Shown in pieces: positions 53,965 to 62,049 of a DNA stretch of 64,000 nt. Position 1 is the stretch's first letter; each line of letters opens with the position of its first letter. Location of the stretch: NCBI RefSeq assembly GCF_000374125.1, contig NZ_KB893625.1, positions 248,001 to 312,000 of the forward strand. Direction: 5' to 3'. The DNA comes from Niabella aurantiaca DSM 17617. GTDB lineage: Bacteria; Bacteroidota; Bacteroidia; Chitinophagales; Chitinophagaceae. The translations under genes and the position numbers were made by a program. Under the pieces are notes generated by a model. It was not told the origin of the DNA. It searched no databases and worked only from the letters and a program-made list of their open reading frames with translations.

Positions 53965-54876
53965 TTATATGGCTTCAGAAGAGGGCCATGCAAACCGTTG
54001 TACCGCTTCAACCGGTATACCGTGCATCTTCTCCCGTAGCTGATCCGGGGGGATCAGGATGCTGGTAAACGGAAGCACGGTGCCATTGGTCATATAGATC
54101 TTGTATACCGCAAAATCGCGGATGGGGCTGCGCGTGTTTGGTTGCCCTTTTAGCTCAATTTTAAGGATGTCCTGCTTTTTATATCTGGTTTGTTGTTCTG
54201 CTGTTCCAAAATAAAAGTCCGGCAGACCTTTGGAGCATATGATCACCGTGTTTTTATCTGTGCGATAATACCTGTAAAGCAAAAGAAGGTTGAGGCCTCC
54301 GCCCAATGAAAAAAGAATAAAGAAGAACACGAATAAAAAGACCTGTGTGCCCGTGCTATCGTAATTCCGAATATCGGGGAAAATAGTTCCGATAAAAAAT
54401 ATCCAGATAAAAATATAAAACAGGGTGCTGCCCCTGGAGATCATCTGCCAAAAGCTCAGGTCCTGTACCGAATAACGGAAGTCCCTGGTTTGAAAGTGTT
54501 CCTTTGTATTTCGAAAGAAGTTTTTTTGAAGATGAAAGCCTTCAGGCGGGTTATCGGATAACGCAAAGAATGTTGTAAGCGCACCCGCGACATCCTCCGG
54601 TTTCTCAAGAGTTTGCTGGTAAAGCTGTCCGGCCGAATTGCAATAATATGTAATATATTTGTTGTTGTAAAAGAGTGCCAGTTTCAGATAGTTACCCCGG
54701 TCATCCTGCACCACCATTCCGGGCCCTGTATGCCCCACAACAAAATGAAGCCTTTGATCTGTCCAGGGATACTGATGGATCAGCGCCATCGTTTCCCGGA
54801 GGTAACGCGCAGCGATCCCCGTGAATTCGCCTTTTTCAAAATCCCGGAACTGTAGTTTACTGGTCAGACGATTCAT
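53965..54876 (-). CDS. Membrane protein of unknown function
   Basis: A 303-residue protein with two membrane helices at about 146-167 (LFYIFIWIFFIGTIF) and 178-202 (VFLFVFFFILFSLGGGLNLL). The soluble N-terminus (1-130) has LRETMALIHQYPWTDQRLHF and GMVVQDDRGNYLKLALFYNN. A C-terminal soluble part follows. No known domain is recognised. It lies between trigger factor and the phosphoesterase; a terminator follows trigger factor, so it is a separate transcript. Confidence 0.8.
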   Translation of the reverse strand: MNRLTSKLQFRDFEKGEFTGIAARYLRETMALIHQYPWTDQRLHFVVGHTGPGMVVQDDRGNYLKLALFYNNKYITYYCNSAGQLYQQTLEKPEDVAGALTTFFALSDNPPEGFHLQKNFFRNTKEHFQTRDFRYSVQDLSFWQMISRGSTLFYIFIWIFFIGTIFPDIRNYDSTGTQVFLFVFFFILFSLGGGLNLLLLYRYYRTDKNTVIICSKGLPDFYFGTAEQQTRYKKQDILKIELKGQPNTRSPIRDFAVYKIYMTNGTVLPFTSILIPPDQLREKMHGIPVEAVQRFAWPSSEAI

Positions 54877-54894
54877 ACCAGTTTAAAAATACGA

Positions 54895-54925
54895 AAGAAG
54901 CCGTTCCTTTTGAGAACGGCTTCTT
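54895..54925 (-). terminator. Terminator after trigger factor
   Basis: A perfect 12-pair stem AAGAAGCCGTTC / GAACGGCTTCTT with a seven-base loop. On the minus strand TTTCGTATTTTTAAAC follows. It lies 16 bases after the trigger factor stop. Confidence 0.85.
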
Positions 54926-54941
54926 AAACTTCTTGTATCGG

Positions 54942-56348
54942 TTAATGGTGATGATGCTGGTGCTCACTGACCATTTTGGAAAAGTCTTCCACGCTGATGG
55001 AGGTTGCTTTAGGTTTGATCTTTGTTTCGGCCCATTCAAATACCTTTTGGGATTGCAGGCGGTTGTATGCGTCGTCCACATATTTGCGGTCCCGCATCAT
55101 CCGGTCAATATAATCATTTACCCAGGACTGATCATCTGTGGCCCCCATGGCACCACCCATGTATTGGAACAGCTGCTGTTTGGCAAAATTGCGGATCTCG
55201 TCGGGCGCTACCTGGAGATTGTTGTCGGTAACGATCTTTTCCGTGATCAGCGTCCACTTCAGCTGGTTCAGGAACGAAGGCATTTCTGCTTCGATCTCCT
55301 CGGATGTTTTTACGGGCTGTTTGTCTTCACCTTCCTGTGCCTGGTTGTTTTGCGTGGTCAGCCAGTTCTTCAGGAAGGCTTCGGGAAATTCAATGCTGGT
55401 ATCATCCACCAGCTTATGGAACAACTGGTCATGGATCTGGTTGCGGCTCTGTGAAGCCCAGTAATTATAGATCTCGTCTTTGATCCGTGCTTTGAAATCC
55501 TCTTCGGTCTTTACATCGCCTGCAGGATACAGCTGGGTAAAGAACTCTTCGTTCAGCTCCTTTTTTTCCAGAAGGCCAACTTTTGTGATGGTAAGCTTAA
55601 AGGTCTTGTCCTTTGTTCCGGCATCGTCCTTGTTCAGCCCCAGGTCCTGTGCAATAAAATCCAGTTCTTTTTCTTCAAATGCCCCGCCCAGCTTGATGTT
55701 GATGCTGTCTTCCGCTTTTTTCCCCATCAGCTCTTTTCTAATCGCAGGAGCGAAGTATTTCACCAGCAGCGAGTTGTCTTTTTTAATGCCTTCTTCAACC
55801 TCGTTTCCATCGGCATCGGTTTCAGTAAAAGTTACATTGACTACGTTGTCGTCTACTTCCACGGTTTCTTTGTCTTCCATATTACCATACCGGTTTTGCA
55901 GGCGCTCTACTTCCTCGGTCACCATGGCATCGGTAATATCGATATTGTAGCCGGTAATATCCGTTTTGGCCAGATCCAGCATTTTGAAATCGGGCTTCAG
56001 ACCTATTTCAAAATGAAAATCATAATCCCCGGGCTGACTTACATCCAGTTTGGACAGATCATTTTCCAGGGGAAGGGGTTGGGCAAAAATATCTACTTTA
56101 TTGGTATCCAGGTAGGATACAATTTCTTTATCAACAGACCGCAGCACCTCGTCCATAAAAAGGGAGGGCCCGTACATTTTCTTTATCAGACCTGCGGGCA
56201 CTTTTCCGGGACGGAAGCCGGGAATATTGGCTTTTTTGCTGTATTCTTTTAGTGCTTTTTCGAATCCGGGTAAATAATCCGTTTTTTCCAGCTTTACGCT
56301 CAACTTTTCGTGAAGGGGGCCAATTTTTTCTTGTGTAATTGTAGCCAT
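54942..56348 (-). CDS. tig: Trigger factor, ribosome-associated chaperone
   Basis: A 468-residue chaperone. The ribosome-binding loop is GFRPGKVPAGLI (residues about 41-52). A central PPIase-like region (about 150-240) is divergent, with DGNEVEEGIKKD and AEDSINIKLGGAFEE. A long helical C-terminal chaperone part follows, including FEWAETKIKPKATSIS. The extreme C-terminus ends EHQHHHH, five histidines among the last six residues. It folds nascent chains leaving the ribosome. The next gene on the same strand lies beyond a terminator. Confidence 0.95.
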   Translation of the reverse strand: MATITQEKIGPLHEKLSVKLEKTDYLPGFEKALKEYSKKANIPGFRPGKVPAGLIKKMYGPSLFMDEVLRSVDKEIVSYLDTNKVDIFAQPLPLENDLSKLDVSQPGDYDFHFEIGLKPDFKMLDLAKTDITGYNIDITDAMVTEEVERLQNRYGNMEDKETVEVDDNVVNVTFTETDADGNEVEEGIKKDNSLLVKYFAPAIRKELMGKKAEDSINIKLGGAFEEKELDFIAQDLGLNKDDAGTKDKTFKLTITKVGLLEKKELNEEFFTQLYPAGDVKTEEDFKARIKDEIYNYWASQSRNQIHDQLFHKLVDDTSIEFPEAFLKNWLTTQNNQAQEGEDKQPVKTSEEIEAEMPSFLNQLKWTLITEKIVTDNNLQVAPDEIRNFAKQQLFQYMGGAMGATDDQSWVNDYIDRMMRDRKYVDDAYNRLQSQKVFEWAETKIKPKATSISVEDFSKMVSEHQHHHH

Positions 56349-56375
56349 TTGTGTTGTTTAATGTTTAACAGTTTA

Positions 56376-56400
56376 AAGCCCGCCTGACCGGACGGGCAGG
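56376..56400. repeat. Palindromic element, REP-like
   Basis: AAGCCCGCCTGACCGGACGGGCAGG contains stem GCCCG / CGGGC and the inverted form of the 12-base core seen at 48391-48402. It lies between trigger factor and the tRNA. Confidence 0.45.
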
Positions 56401-56444
56401 TTTAAGGTTGTTAACATTAAACCTCAAGCTTTAAACTTGTATCG

Positions 56445-56526
56445 TCCGGATGAAGGGACTCGAACCCCCACACCTTGCGGCATCAGATCCTAAGTCTGAC
56501 GTGTCTACCAATTTCACCACATCCGG
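56445..56526 (-). tRNA. tRNA-Leu (anticodon UAG)
   Basis: Reading the minus strand, the acceptor stem CCGGATG pairs with CATCCGG and discriminator A. The D-arm follows as TGGTGAAATTGGTAGACAC, the anticodon arm is TCAGA-CTTAGGA-TCTGA with anticodon TAG, the long variable arm is TGCCGCAAGGTGT and the T-arm contains GTTCGAGTCCC. The long variable arm and anticodon give tRNA-Leu(UAG). CCA is not encoded. Confidence 0.93.
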
Positions 56527-56844
56527 ATAAGAACTTTATTTCGGGCTGCAAATGTAGTGTATTCTGCTATAAAAAAGCAGTTTCCCCGGAAAAAATACAG
56601 GGAAGCGCGGGAGCAGCATGGCCGCCGATGGACTGATTTTAACTCCGGGATTTAAGAGCCTGTTTAAAATTCATTCAATGGCTTTATTATGGCTGTTTTG
56701 GGCTGCGACGGCGTTAAATTTTTCGCCATAGTGACCTACTATGCCTGCTCTCGAAAGCATTCGGGATGCCTTGTTCCCCCCAACACAGATCTGTGAACCG
56801 GCGCAAGAGATATTCATAGGATAGCAAATAACGGGTTTAAAGAA
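56527..56844. other. Intergenic region between tRNA-Leu and the small gene
   Basis: No gene is seen. A stretch at 56655-56745 reads TTCATTCAATGGCTTTATTA then GGCTGCGACGGCGTTAAATT and an inverted CATAG / CTATG pair (56727-56743). It resembles a dispersed non-coding repeat from related genomes in my recollection, but no second copy lies in the window. Confidence 0.35.
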
Positions 56845-57015
56845 TCAGGGCTGTTTAAGGAATATGGTTTTTTGTAAAAGGGCATTCACCTTCTTTAGCT
56901 TTTCGCTAAACAGGGAACCGTCAACGGCAGGATCGATGCGTTCTACATAAACCGTGGTGCCATTTAATACCAGTTTTTTCCGGCTGTTTTTTTTCGTATT
57001 TTTTATGGTGCTCAT
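56845..57015 (-). CDS. 56-residue protein next to the DUF6934 gene
   Basis: An open frame with ATG at 57015 and TGA at 56845-56847. It begins MSTIKNTKKNSRKK, continues LVLNGTTVYVERIDPAVDGS and ends LFSEKLKKVNALLQKT, IFLKQP, so a basic N-terminus is followed by a short strand and an amphipathic helix. It starts 9 bases after the DUF6934 stop on the same strand. The arrangement suggests a two-gene unit. Function unknown. Confidence 0.55.
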   Translation of the reverse strand: MSTIKNTKKNSRKKLVLNGTTVYVERIDPAVDGSLFSEKLKKVNALLQKTIFLKQP

Positions 57016-57024
57016 ATAACAAAT

Positions 57025-57408
57025 TTAATAAATTCTTTGGACAAAAAAGGCCAAATATGAAGCAACGATTTTAGGATTGAAAGTCAGCTCATTATATAGC
57101 TGGTCGGCTTTCACAAGGCCGGTAATCTTAAATTCTTTAGTAAATTCCGCGTAATACATTTTCAAAATCCGCTGGTAAAGTCTCATGCGTTCCGGGGTGC
57201 TCCCGGTAAAGATTATTTTGATACCCGGTCTTAGCAGGGTAAACGCCTTCAGGATGCGTACAACGGTTGCCAGTACTTTTATGATATCCCCGTTGTTGGA
57301 GATCACAGCGTCATCGATTGTTCCGTCCGGGCACAGGTCGCCAAAGCCCAGGTTGTAAATATACGGTGCTGCGGTTGGAGAAAATTCAACAACTTTTTCT
57401 AAATCGGT
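57025..57408 (-). pseudogene. DUF6934 family gene, 5'-truncated
   Basis: On the minus strand an open frame of 127 codons runs from an in-frame TAA (57409-57411) to the stop at 57025. It contains YNLGFGDL, DAVISNNGDI, KVLATVV, IIFTGSTPERMRLYQ and YLAFFVQRIY, a pattern I know from the DUF6934 family of Bacteroidota. These proteins usually have about 25 further N-terminal residues, and no ATG, GTG or TTG occurs in the first part of this frame. The AT-rich DNA upstream does not encode the missing part in another frame. It is either a truncated gene or one with an unusual start; the ATC at 57306 region would give a shorter, incomplete protein. A 56-residue gene follows 9 bases later. Confidence 0.6.
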
Positions 57409-57619
57409 TTATAGCGTTAGCGTGCTACAGTTTAACAAAATTACGAATATAATAGTATAAATATATAAAAAATTAACAAGCTGTATATTCCTTCGTAAAT
57501 TTAATGAGGCTCCGGATAAGAACAGCGGATATTACGCTGCGCGCCAGAATTTCTGTAATTTTAGCAGGAGGAAAGAATCGTTAAAAAGAAACAAGGAAGG
57601 GGAGTGTGTCCATCATTGC

Positions 57620-59872
57620 ATGAAAACTGTAGAACAAAAACCTAAATATAGCCTTAACGAAGAGCAGGAAAAAAAGCTGATCCTGAGGGAGTACCGGGCA
57701 TTACTGCGCGCGCTTAAGGACAAAATAAAACCGGGCGACAAAGACATTCTGCGGCGGGCTTTTGAAATGGCTGCCGACGCGCACAGCAGCATGCGGCGAA
57801 AAAGCGGCGAACCCTATATCCTGCATCCGATCGCTGTGGCAAAAATATGTGTGGAAGAGATCGGGCTGGGCGTGCGGTCTACCGTGTGTGCATTGCTGCA
57901 TGATACCGTCGAGGATACCGATATCACACTCCAGGATATCGAGCGCGAATTTGGTTCGGAAATAGCGCGGATCGTGGACGGCCTGACCAAAATTTCGAAT
58001 GTCATCGATTCTTCGGCTTCCCAGCAGGCTGAAAATTTTAAGAAGATCCTGCTGACGCTTACCGACGATCCCCGGGTGATCCTGATCAAACTGGCCGACC
58101 GCCTGAACAATATGCGCACGCTGGACAGCATGAAGCGGGAAAAGCAACTAAAGATCGCTTCGGAAACGGTGTATATCTTTGCCCCCCTGGCACACCGTAT
58201 GGGCCTGTACAGCATCAAAACGGAGCTGGAAGACCTGGCCATGAAATACCTGGAGCCGGATACCTACAAAGAAATTGCAAAAAAACTGGCCGAGACCAAG
58301 CGCGACCGTACCCGGTACATCAACGAGTTCATCAAGCCCATCAAGGAAAAGCTGGAAAAAAATAAGTTTGACTTTGAAATATACGGCCGGCCCAAGAACA
58401 TCCACTCCATCTGGAACAAGATGAAAAAGAAGGGCGTGACCTTTGAAGAAGTGTACGACCTTTTTGCCATCCGGATCATCCTGAACTCTCCGCAGGAGCG
58501 GGAGAAGGAAGATTGCTGGAAGGTCTATTCCCTGATCACGGATGAATACACCCCCTCCATTGAACGCCTGCGCGATTGGGTGAGCAATCCCAAATCCAAT
58601 GGCTACGAAGCGCTGCATACCACGGTGATGGGCCCCCGGGGAAAATGGGTGGAAGTACAGATCCGCACAAAACGGATGAATGAGATCGCGGAGAAAGGAC
58701 TGGCCGCCCACTGGAAATACAAAGAGGGCAGCGCCAATGAGAACCGCTTTGATAAATGGTTCCAGCAGATCCGCGAAGTGCTGTATAACCAGGACGCTGA
58801 CAGCGTGGATTTTTTGCAGGATTTCAAAATGAGTTTTCTCACCGAGGAAATTTACATTTATACCCCCAAGGGCGATATCAAAATGCTGCCGGTAGGCAGT
58901 ACCGCGCTGGATTTTGCCTTTTCCATTCATACGGCCATCGGTGCCAAAACGATCGGCGCCAAAGTCAATCACAAACTGGTCCCCATCAGTTATAAGCTGC
59001 GCAGCGGCGACCAGGTGGAGATCATTACCAGCAATAAACAGACGCCTTCGGAAGACTGGCTGTCGTTTGTAGTGACTGCCAAGGCCAAGGCCAAAGTAAA
59101 AGAAGCGCTTAAGGAAGAAAAGAAAAAAGTAGCGGATGAAGGCCGGTATACCATTCAGCGGAAGCTGGAGGGAATGGGGGTATCCGTGCAGCAGGCGAAC
59201 CTGGATGAGCTGGTGCAGTTCTACAAGCTGCATTCCAACCTGGAGCTGTTCTACCAGGTGGCGATCAAAAATATCGACCTCAAAGAACTCAAGGAGTTTA
59301 AGGTGATCGGCGACCGGATCGAATATCCGCGGCCGGTAAAAATTGTCCAGGAAAACAAAATAGAAAGCCATACCCCGGCACAGAATAACAATAAGCAGGA
59401 CACCGAACTGATCATTTTCGGGGAAAGCAGCGATAAGATCATGTACCACCTGGCCAACTGTTGCAAACCCATCCCGGGAGATGACGTTTTCGGGTTCATC
59501 ACCACGGGGAAGGGGCTGGCCATCCACCGGACCAATTGCCCCAATGCCCCAAAACTGCTGGCTAATTACGGGCACCGCATCGTAAAGACTAAATGGGCGA
59601 AGAACAAGGAGATCTCGTTCCTGACCGGTGTCCGGATCATCGGTATGGATGACGTGGGTGTGGTGAGCAAGATCACCAGCCTTATTTCCGCCGAGCTCAA
59701 GATCAATATCGCAGCCCTGACCATCGAAGCTTCTGAAGGGTTGTTTGAAGGGAACATCAAAGTATATGTACACGATAAGGAAGAACTGGATGAGCTGGTG
59801 AACCGGCTGAAAGACCTGGATGGCATTGAATCGGTGGAACGGTACGATACGGAGGACCTGCCGGCAAAGTAA
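57620..59872 (+). CDS. rsh: RelA/SpoT-type (p)ppGpp synthetase/hydrolase
   Basis: A 750-residue long RSH protein that makes and degrades (p)ppGpp in the stringent response. The HD hydrolase domain has HDTVEDT at residues 94-100. The synthetase domain (about 200-370) includes GRPKNIHSIWNKMKKKG, DLFAIRIILN and YEALHTTVMGP. The TGS domain (about 405-465, IYTPKGDIKMLPVGSTALDF) and a C-terminal ACT domain (about 670-745, GVRIIGMDDVGVVSKITSL) follow, with conserved cysteines in NCCKPIPGD. Both catalytic halves look intact. A 586-codon frame on the opposite strand is a shadow. Confidence 0.95.
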   Translation: MKTVEQKPKYSLNEEQEKKLILREYRALLRALKDKIKPGDKDILRRAFEMAADAHSSMRRKSGEPYILHPIAVAKICVEEIGLGVRSTVCALLHDTVEDTDITLQDIEREFGSEIARIVDGLTKISNVIDSSASQQAENFKKILLTLTDDPRVILIKLADRLNNMRTLDSMKREKQLKIASETVYIFAPLAHRMGLYSIKTELEDLAMKYLEPDTYKEIAKKLAETKRDRTRYINEFIKPIKEKLEKNKFDFEIYGRPKNIHSIWNKMKKKGVTFEEVYDLFAIRIILNSPQEREKEDCWKVYSLITDEYTPSIERLRDWVSNPKSNGYEALHTTVMGPRGKWVEVQIRTKRMNEIAEKGLAAHWKYKEGSANENRFDKWFQQIREVLYNQDADSVDFLQDFKMSFLTEEIYIYTPKGDIKMLPVGSTALDFAFSIHTAIGAKTIGAKVNHKLVPISYKLRSGDQVEIITSNKQTPSEDWLSFVVTAKAKAKVKEALKEEKKKVADEGRYTIQRKLEGMGVSVQQANLDELVQFYKLHSNLELFYQVAIKNIDLKELKEFKVIGDRIEYPRPVKIVQENKIESHTPAQNNNKQDTELIIFGESSDKIMYHLANCCKPIPGDDVFGFITTGKGLAIHRTNCPNAPKLLANYGHRIVKTKWAKNKEISFLTGVRIIGMDDVGVVSKITSLISAELKINIAALTIEASEGLFEGNIKVYVHDKEELDELVNRLKDLDGIESVERYDTEDLPAK

Positions 59873-60214
59873 GCGGAGAAAAGAAAAATATTGAACGTAA
59901 GAATGCAAAAGAGCAACGGGGTTTTGGACCCGGGATGCAGCAGCAACCGGATCTCCGTGCTTTCCGATTTGATGTTTTACATTGGTTATGCTGAATTTTA
60001 CCGGGGATACGATGAGGGTTTAACTAACAACTGGTGGTTTGTTTATGATGCTATCCGTTTTTGAGGCAGGGGGCTTCCGCGTAAAGCGTTAAACGCTCCG
60101 GAATTGCCGTTCCGGAACCTTAAACATGAACCCCCAAAAACGGCTCCCGATCCTTGAGAGCTTCCCCGTTAACTTTTAAACAAATCAACTTGTAAACTTT
60201 CGCCTTCAAACCTC
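59873..60214. other. Intergenic region before purA
   Basis: A possible 53-codon frame at 59903-60064 (starts MQKSNGVLDPGCSSNRI) has no recognised features and may be chance. No hairpin terminator was seen after rsh. The 3' end carries the purA promoter. Confidence 0.35.
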
Positions 60215-60222
60215 TATTTTTG
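60215..60222 (+). promoter_or_regulatory. purA promoter box
   Basis: TATTTTTG matches TAnnTTTG and lies 27 bases before the purA ATG. Confidence 0.55.
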
Positions 60223-60249
60223 CAGCTTTAAGATAATAAAAAGTTCATA

Positions 60250-61512
60250 ATGATAGATGTTATTCTGGGTCTGCAATGGGGTGATGAGGGCAAAGGCAAG
60301 ATTGTAGACTTTTTTGCAAAGGACTATGACGTAGTAGCACGTTTTCAGGGTGGCCCCAATGCCGGTCATACCCTTTACCGGAACGGAGAAAGGCTGGTGC
60401 TGCGCCAGATCCCTTCCGGGATCTTCAATGAAGGAAAGATCAACCTTATCGGTAATGGGGTGGTGCTGGATCCGATTTCCCTGGAAAAGGAATGCGAGCA
60501 GCTTACAAAATTTGAAGGCGACCTGAAGAAAAATCTTTACGTAGCGGAGCGTACCAACCTCATCATTCCTACGCACCGGGCATTGGACAAAGCATCGGAG
60601 CTGGCCAAAGGCAAAAGCAAGATCGGTTCTACCTTAAAAGGAATCAGCCCGGCCTATATGGACAAAACCGGCCGGAATGCATTGCGGGTGGGCGACATCC
60701 TGAACCCCGACTTCAGGAATATGTACGAGGCGCTGAAAGAAAAACATTATATACTGCTGAACTCCTATGGTTTTGATGAGGATATCAGCCAGGATGAGGC
60801 CGACTTCTTTAAGGCCATCGAATTCCTGAAAACACTGAATATTGTAAACGGTGAATATTTTATCAACAAGCTGCTGAAGGAAGGAAAAAAGGTACTGGCC
60901 GAAGGCGCCCAGGGCAGCATGCTGGATGTGGATTTTGGCACGTTCCCCTTTGTAACCTCTTCCAATACGATCTCTGCCGGTGTGTGCAGCGGGCTGGGCG
61001 TGGCGCCGCAGCATATCAAAGAAGTGATCGGTATTACAAAAGCATATTGTACGCGTGTGGGAAGCGGCCCCTTTCCTTCGGAGCTGGATAATGAGGACGG
61101 TCAGCGCCTGCGGGATATTGGTAAAGAATACGGAGCCGTTACCGGCCGTCCCAGACGTTGTGGCTGGATCGACCTGGTTGCCCTGGATTTTGCCTGCATG
61201 ATCAACGGCGTTACCCAGCTGGTGATGACCAAGGCAGATGTGCTGGACCATTTTGAAAAGCTGGAAGTTTGCACGGCATACGCGCTGGACGGACAGGAGA
61301 TCCGCGAAGTACCGCTGCGCCTGGACCTTGCCGCTTATCAGGCAAAGTTTGAGGCCTTTGATGGATGGCATGCCGATATCTCCGGGGCAAAATCCTATGA
61401 AGGATTGCCGGAAAAAATGAAGCAATACATCACCTTTATCAATGATTATCTTGGGGTTCCTGTAAAGTACATTTCCAACGGTCCGGAAAGGGAACAATTG
61501 ATCAAAATTTAA
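60250..61512 (+). CDS. purA: Adenylosuccinate synthetase
   Basis: A 420-residue enzyme joining IMP and aspartate with GTP to make adenylosuccinate in AMP synthesis. The GTP/IMP loop WGDEGKGKIVD is near residues 10-20 and FQGGPNAGHTLY follows. Further conserved parts are STLKGISPAYMDKTGRNALR, LAEGAQGSMLDVDFGTFPFV, VGSGPFPSEL and GRPRRCGWIDLVAL. The length is normal. It has its own promoter box. Confidence 0.97.
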   Translation: MIDVILGLQWGDEGKGKIVDFFAKDYDVVARFQGGPNAGHTLYRNGERLVLRQIPSGIFNEGKINLIGNGVVLDPISLEKECEQLTKFEGDLKKNLYVAERTNLIIPTHRALDKASELAKGKSKIGSTLKGISPAYMDKTGRNALRVGDILNPDFRNMYEALKEKHYILLNSYGFDEDISQDEADFFKAIEFLKTLNIVNGEYFINKLLKEGKKVLAEGAQGSMLDVDFGTFPFVTSSNTISAGVCSGLGVAPQHIKEVIGITKAYCTRVGSGPFPSELDNEDGQRLRDIGKEYGAVTGRPRRCGWIDLVALDFACMINGVTQLVMTKADVLDHFEKLEVCTAYALDGQEIREVPLRLDLAAYQAKFEAFDGWHADISGAKSYEGLPEKMKQYITFINDYLGVPVKYISNGPEREQLIKI

Positions 61513-61596
61513 TTCATAAAAATCAGTTTAAAAAATTTGGAGAATTAAAAACTTCGATTAAAATTTACATTTTCATTTATCAGATTTTATTAGGTT

Positions 61597-62019
61597 ATGG
61601 CAAAATCAAATAAGTCAACTGGAACAGACAAGAAGACAAGTGCAGGAAATGCGCCTGCGGAAAAAGCGTCCTCAAAACCGAAGAAAAAAGAGGATGAATT
61701 AGAGGATGAAGAGGATCTTTACGAGGAGGAGGAAAAAACGCCCGCAAAAGGAAAAAAAGGGAAGGCTTCAAAAAATGATGACGACGATGATGAGGATGAT
61801 CTTGATGATGTGGATGATGATTGGGATAAAGTGGAAGATGATGAGGATTGGGACAAGGATTTTGAAGAATTTGACATTCCGAAATCCAAATCAAAATCGG
61901 GTGGCAAGGGTAAGAAATCGTATGATGAGGACGAAGAGGAGTTTAAACCAGACGAGGAGTTCGATGACCTCTTCGGCAACAATGATGATGATTTTGATGA
62001 CGACGATGATTTCCGGTAA
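61597..62019 (+). CDS. Very acidic low-complexity protein
   Basis: A 140-residue protein. The first 40 residues are basic and polar (MAKSNKSTGTDKKTSAGN). The rest is dominated by Asp and Glu, with Lys-rich islands (GKKGKASK at about 55, KSKSKSGGKGKKSY at about 98) and an Asp-rich tail (GNNDDDFDDDDDFR). Predicted to be disordered. It could be a nucleic-acid or histone-mimic-like chaperone or an RNA polymerase delta-like protein, but I recognise no family. It lies 84 bases after purA and 30 before pabB in the same direction. Confidence 0.78.
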   Translation: MAKSNKSTGTDKKTSAGNAPAEKASSKPKKKEDELEDEEDLYEEEEKTPAKGKKGKASKNDDDDDEDDLDDVDDDWDKVEDDEDWDKDFEEFDIPKSKSKSGGKGKKSYDEDEEEFKPDEEFDDLFGNNDDDFDDDDDFR

Positions 62020-62049
62020 GGATCATCCGGCAGAATTTAATAAGAAACA

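Noticed and set aside
58148-59908. 586-codon frame opposite rsh
   Set aside because: The rsh protein is certain. The antisense frame has a Phe/Leu/Arg/His-rich composition typical of shadows.
59903-60064. 53-codon frame between rsh and purA
   Set aside because: No recognised features and length within chance expectation; kept only as a note in the intergenic entry.
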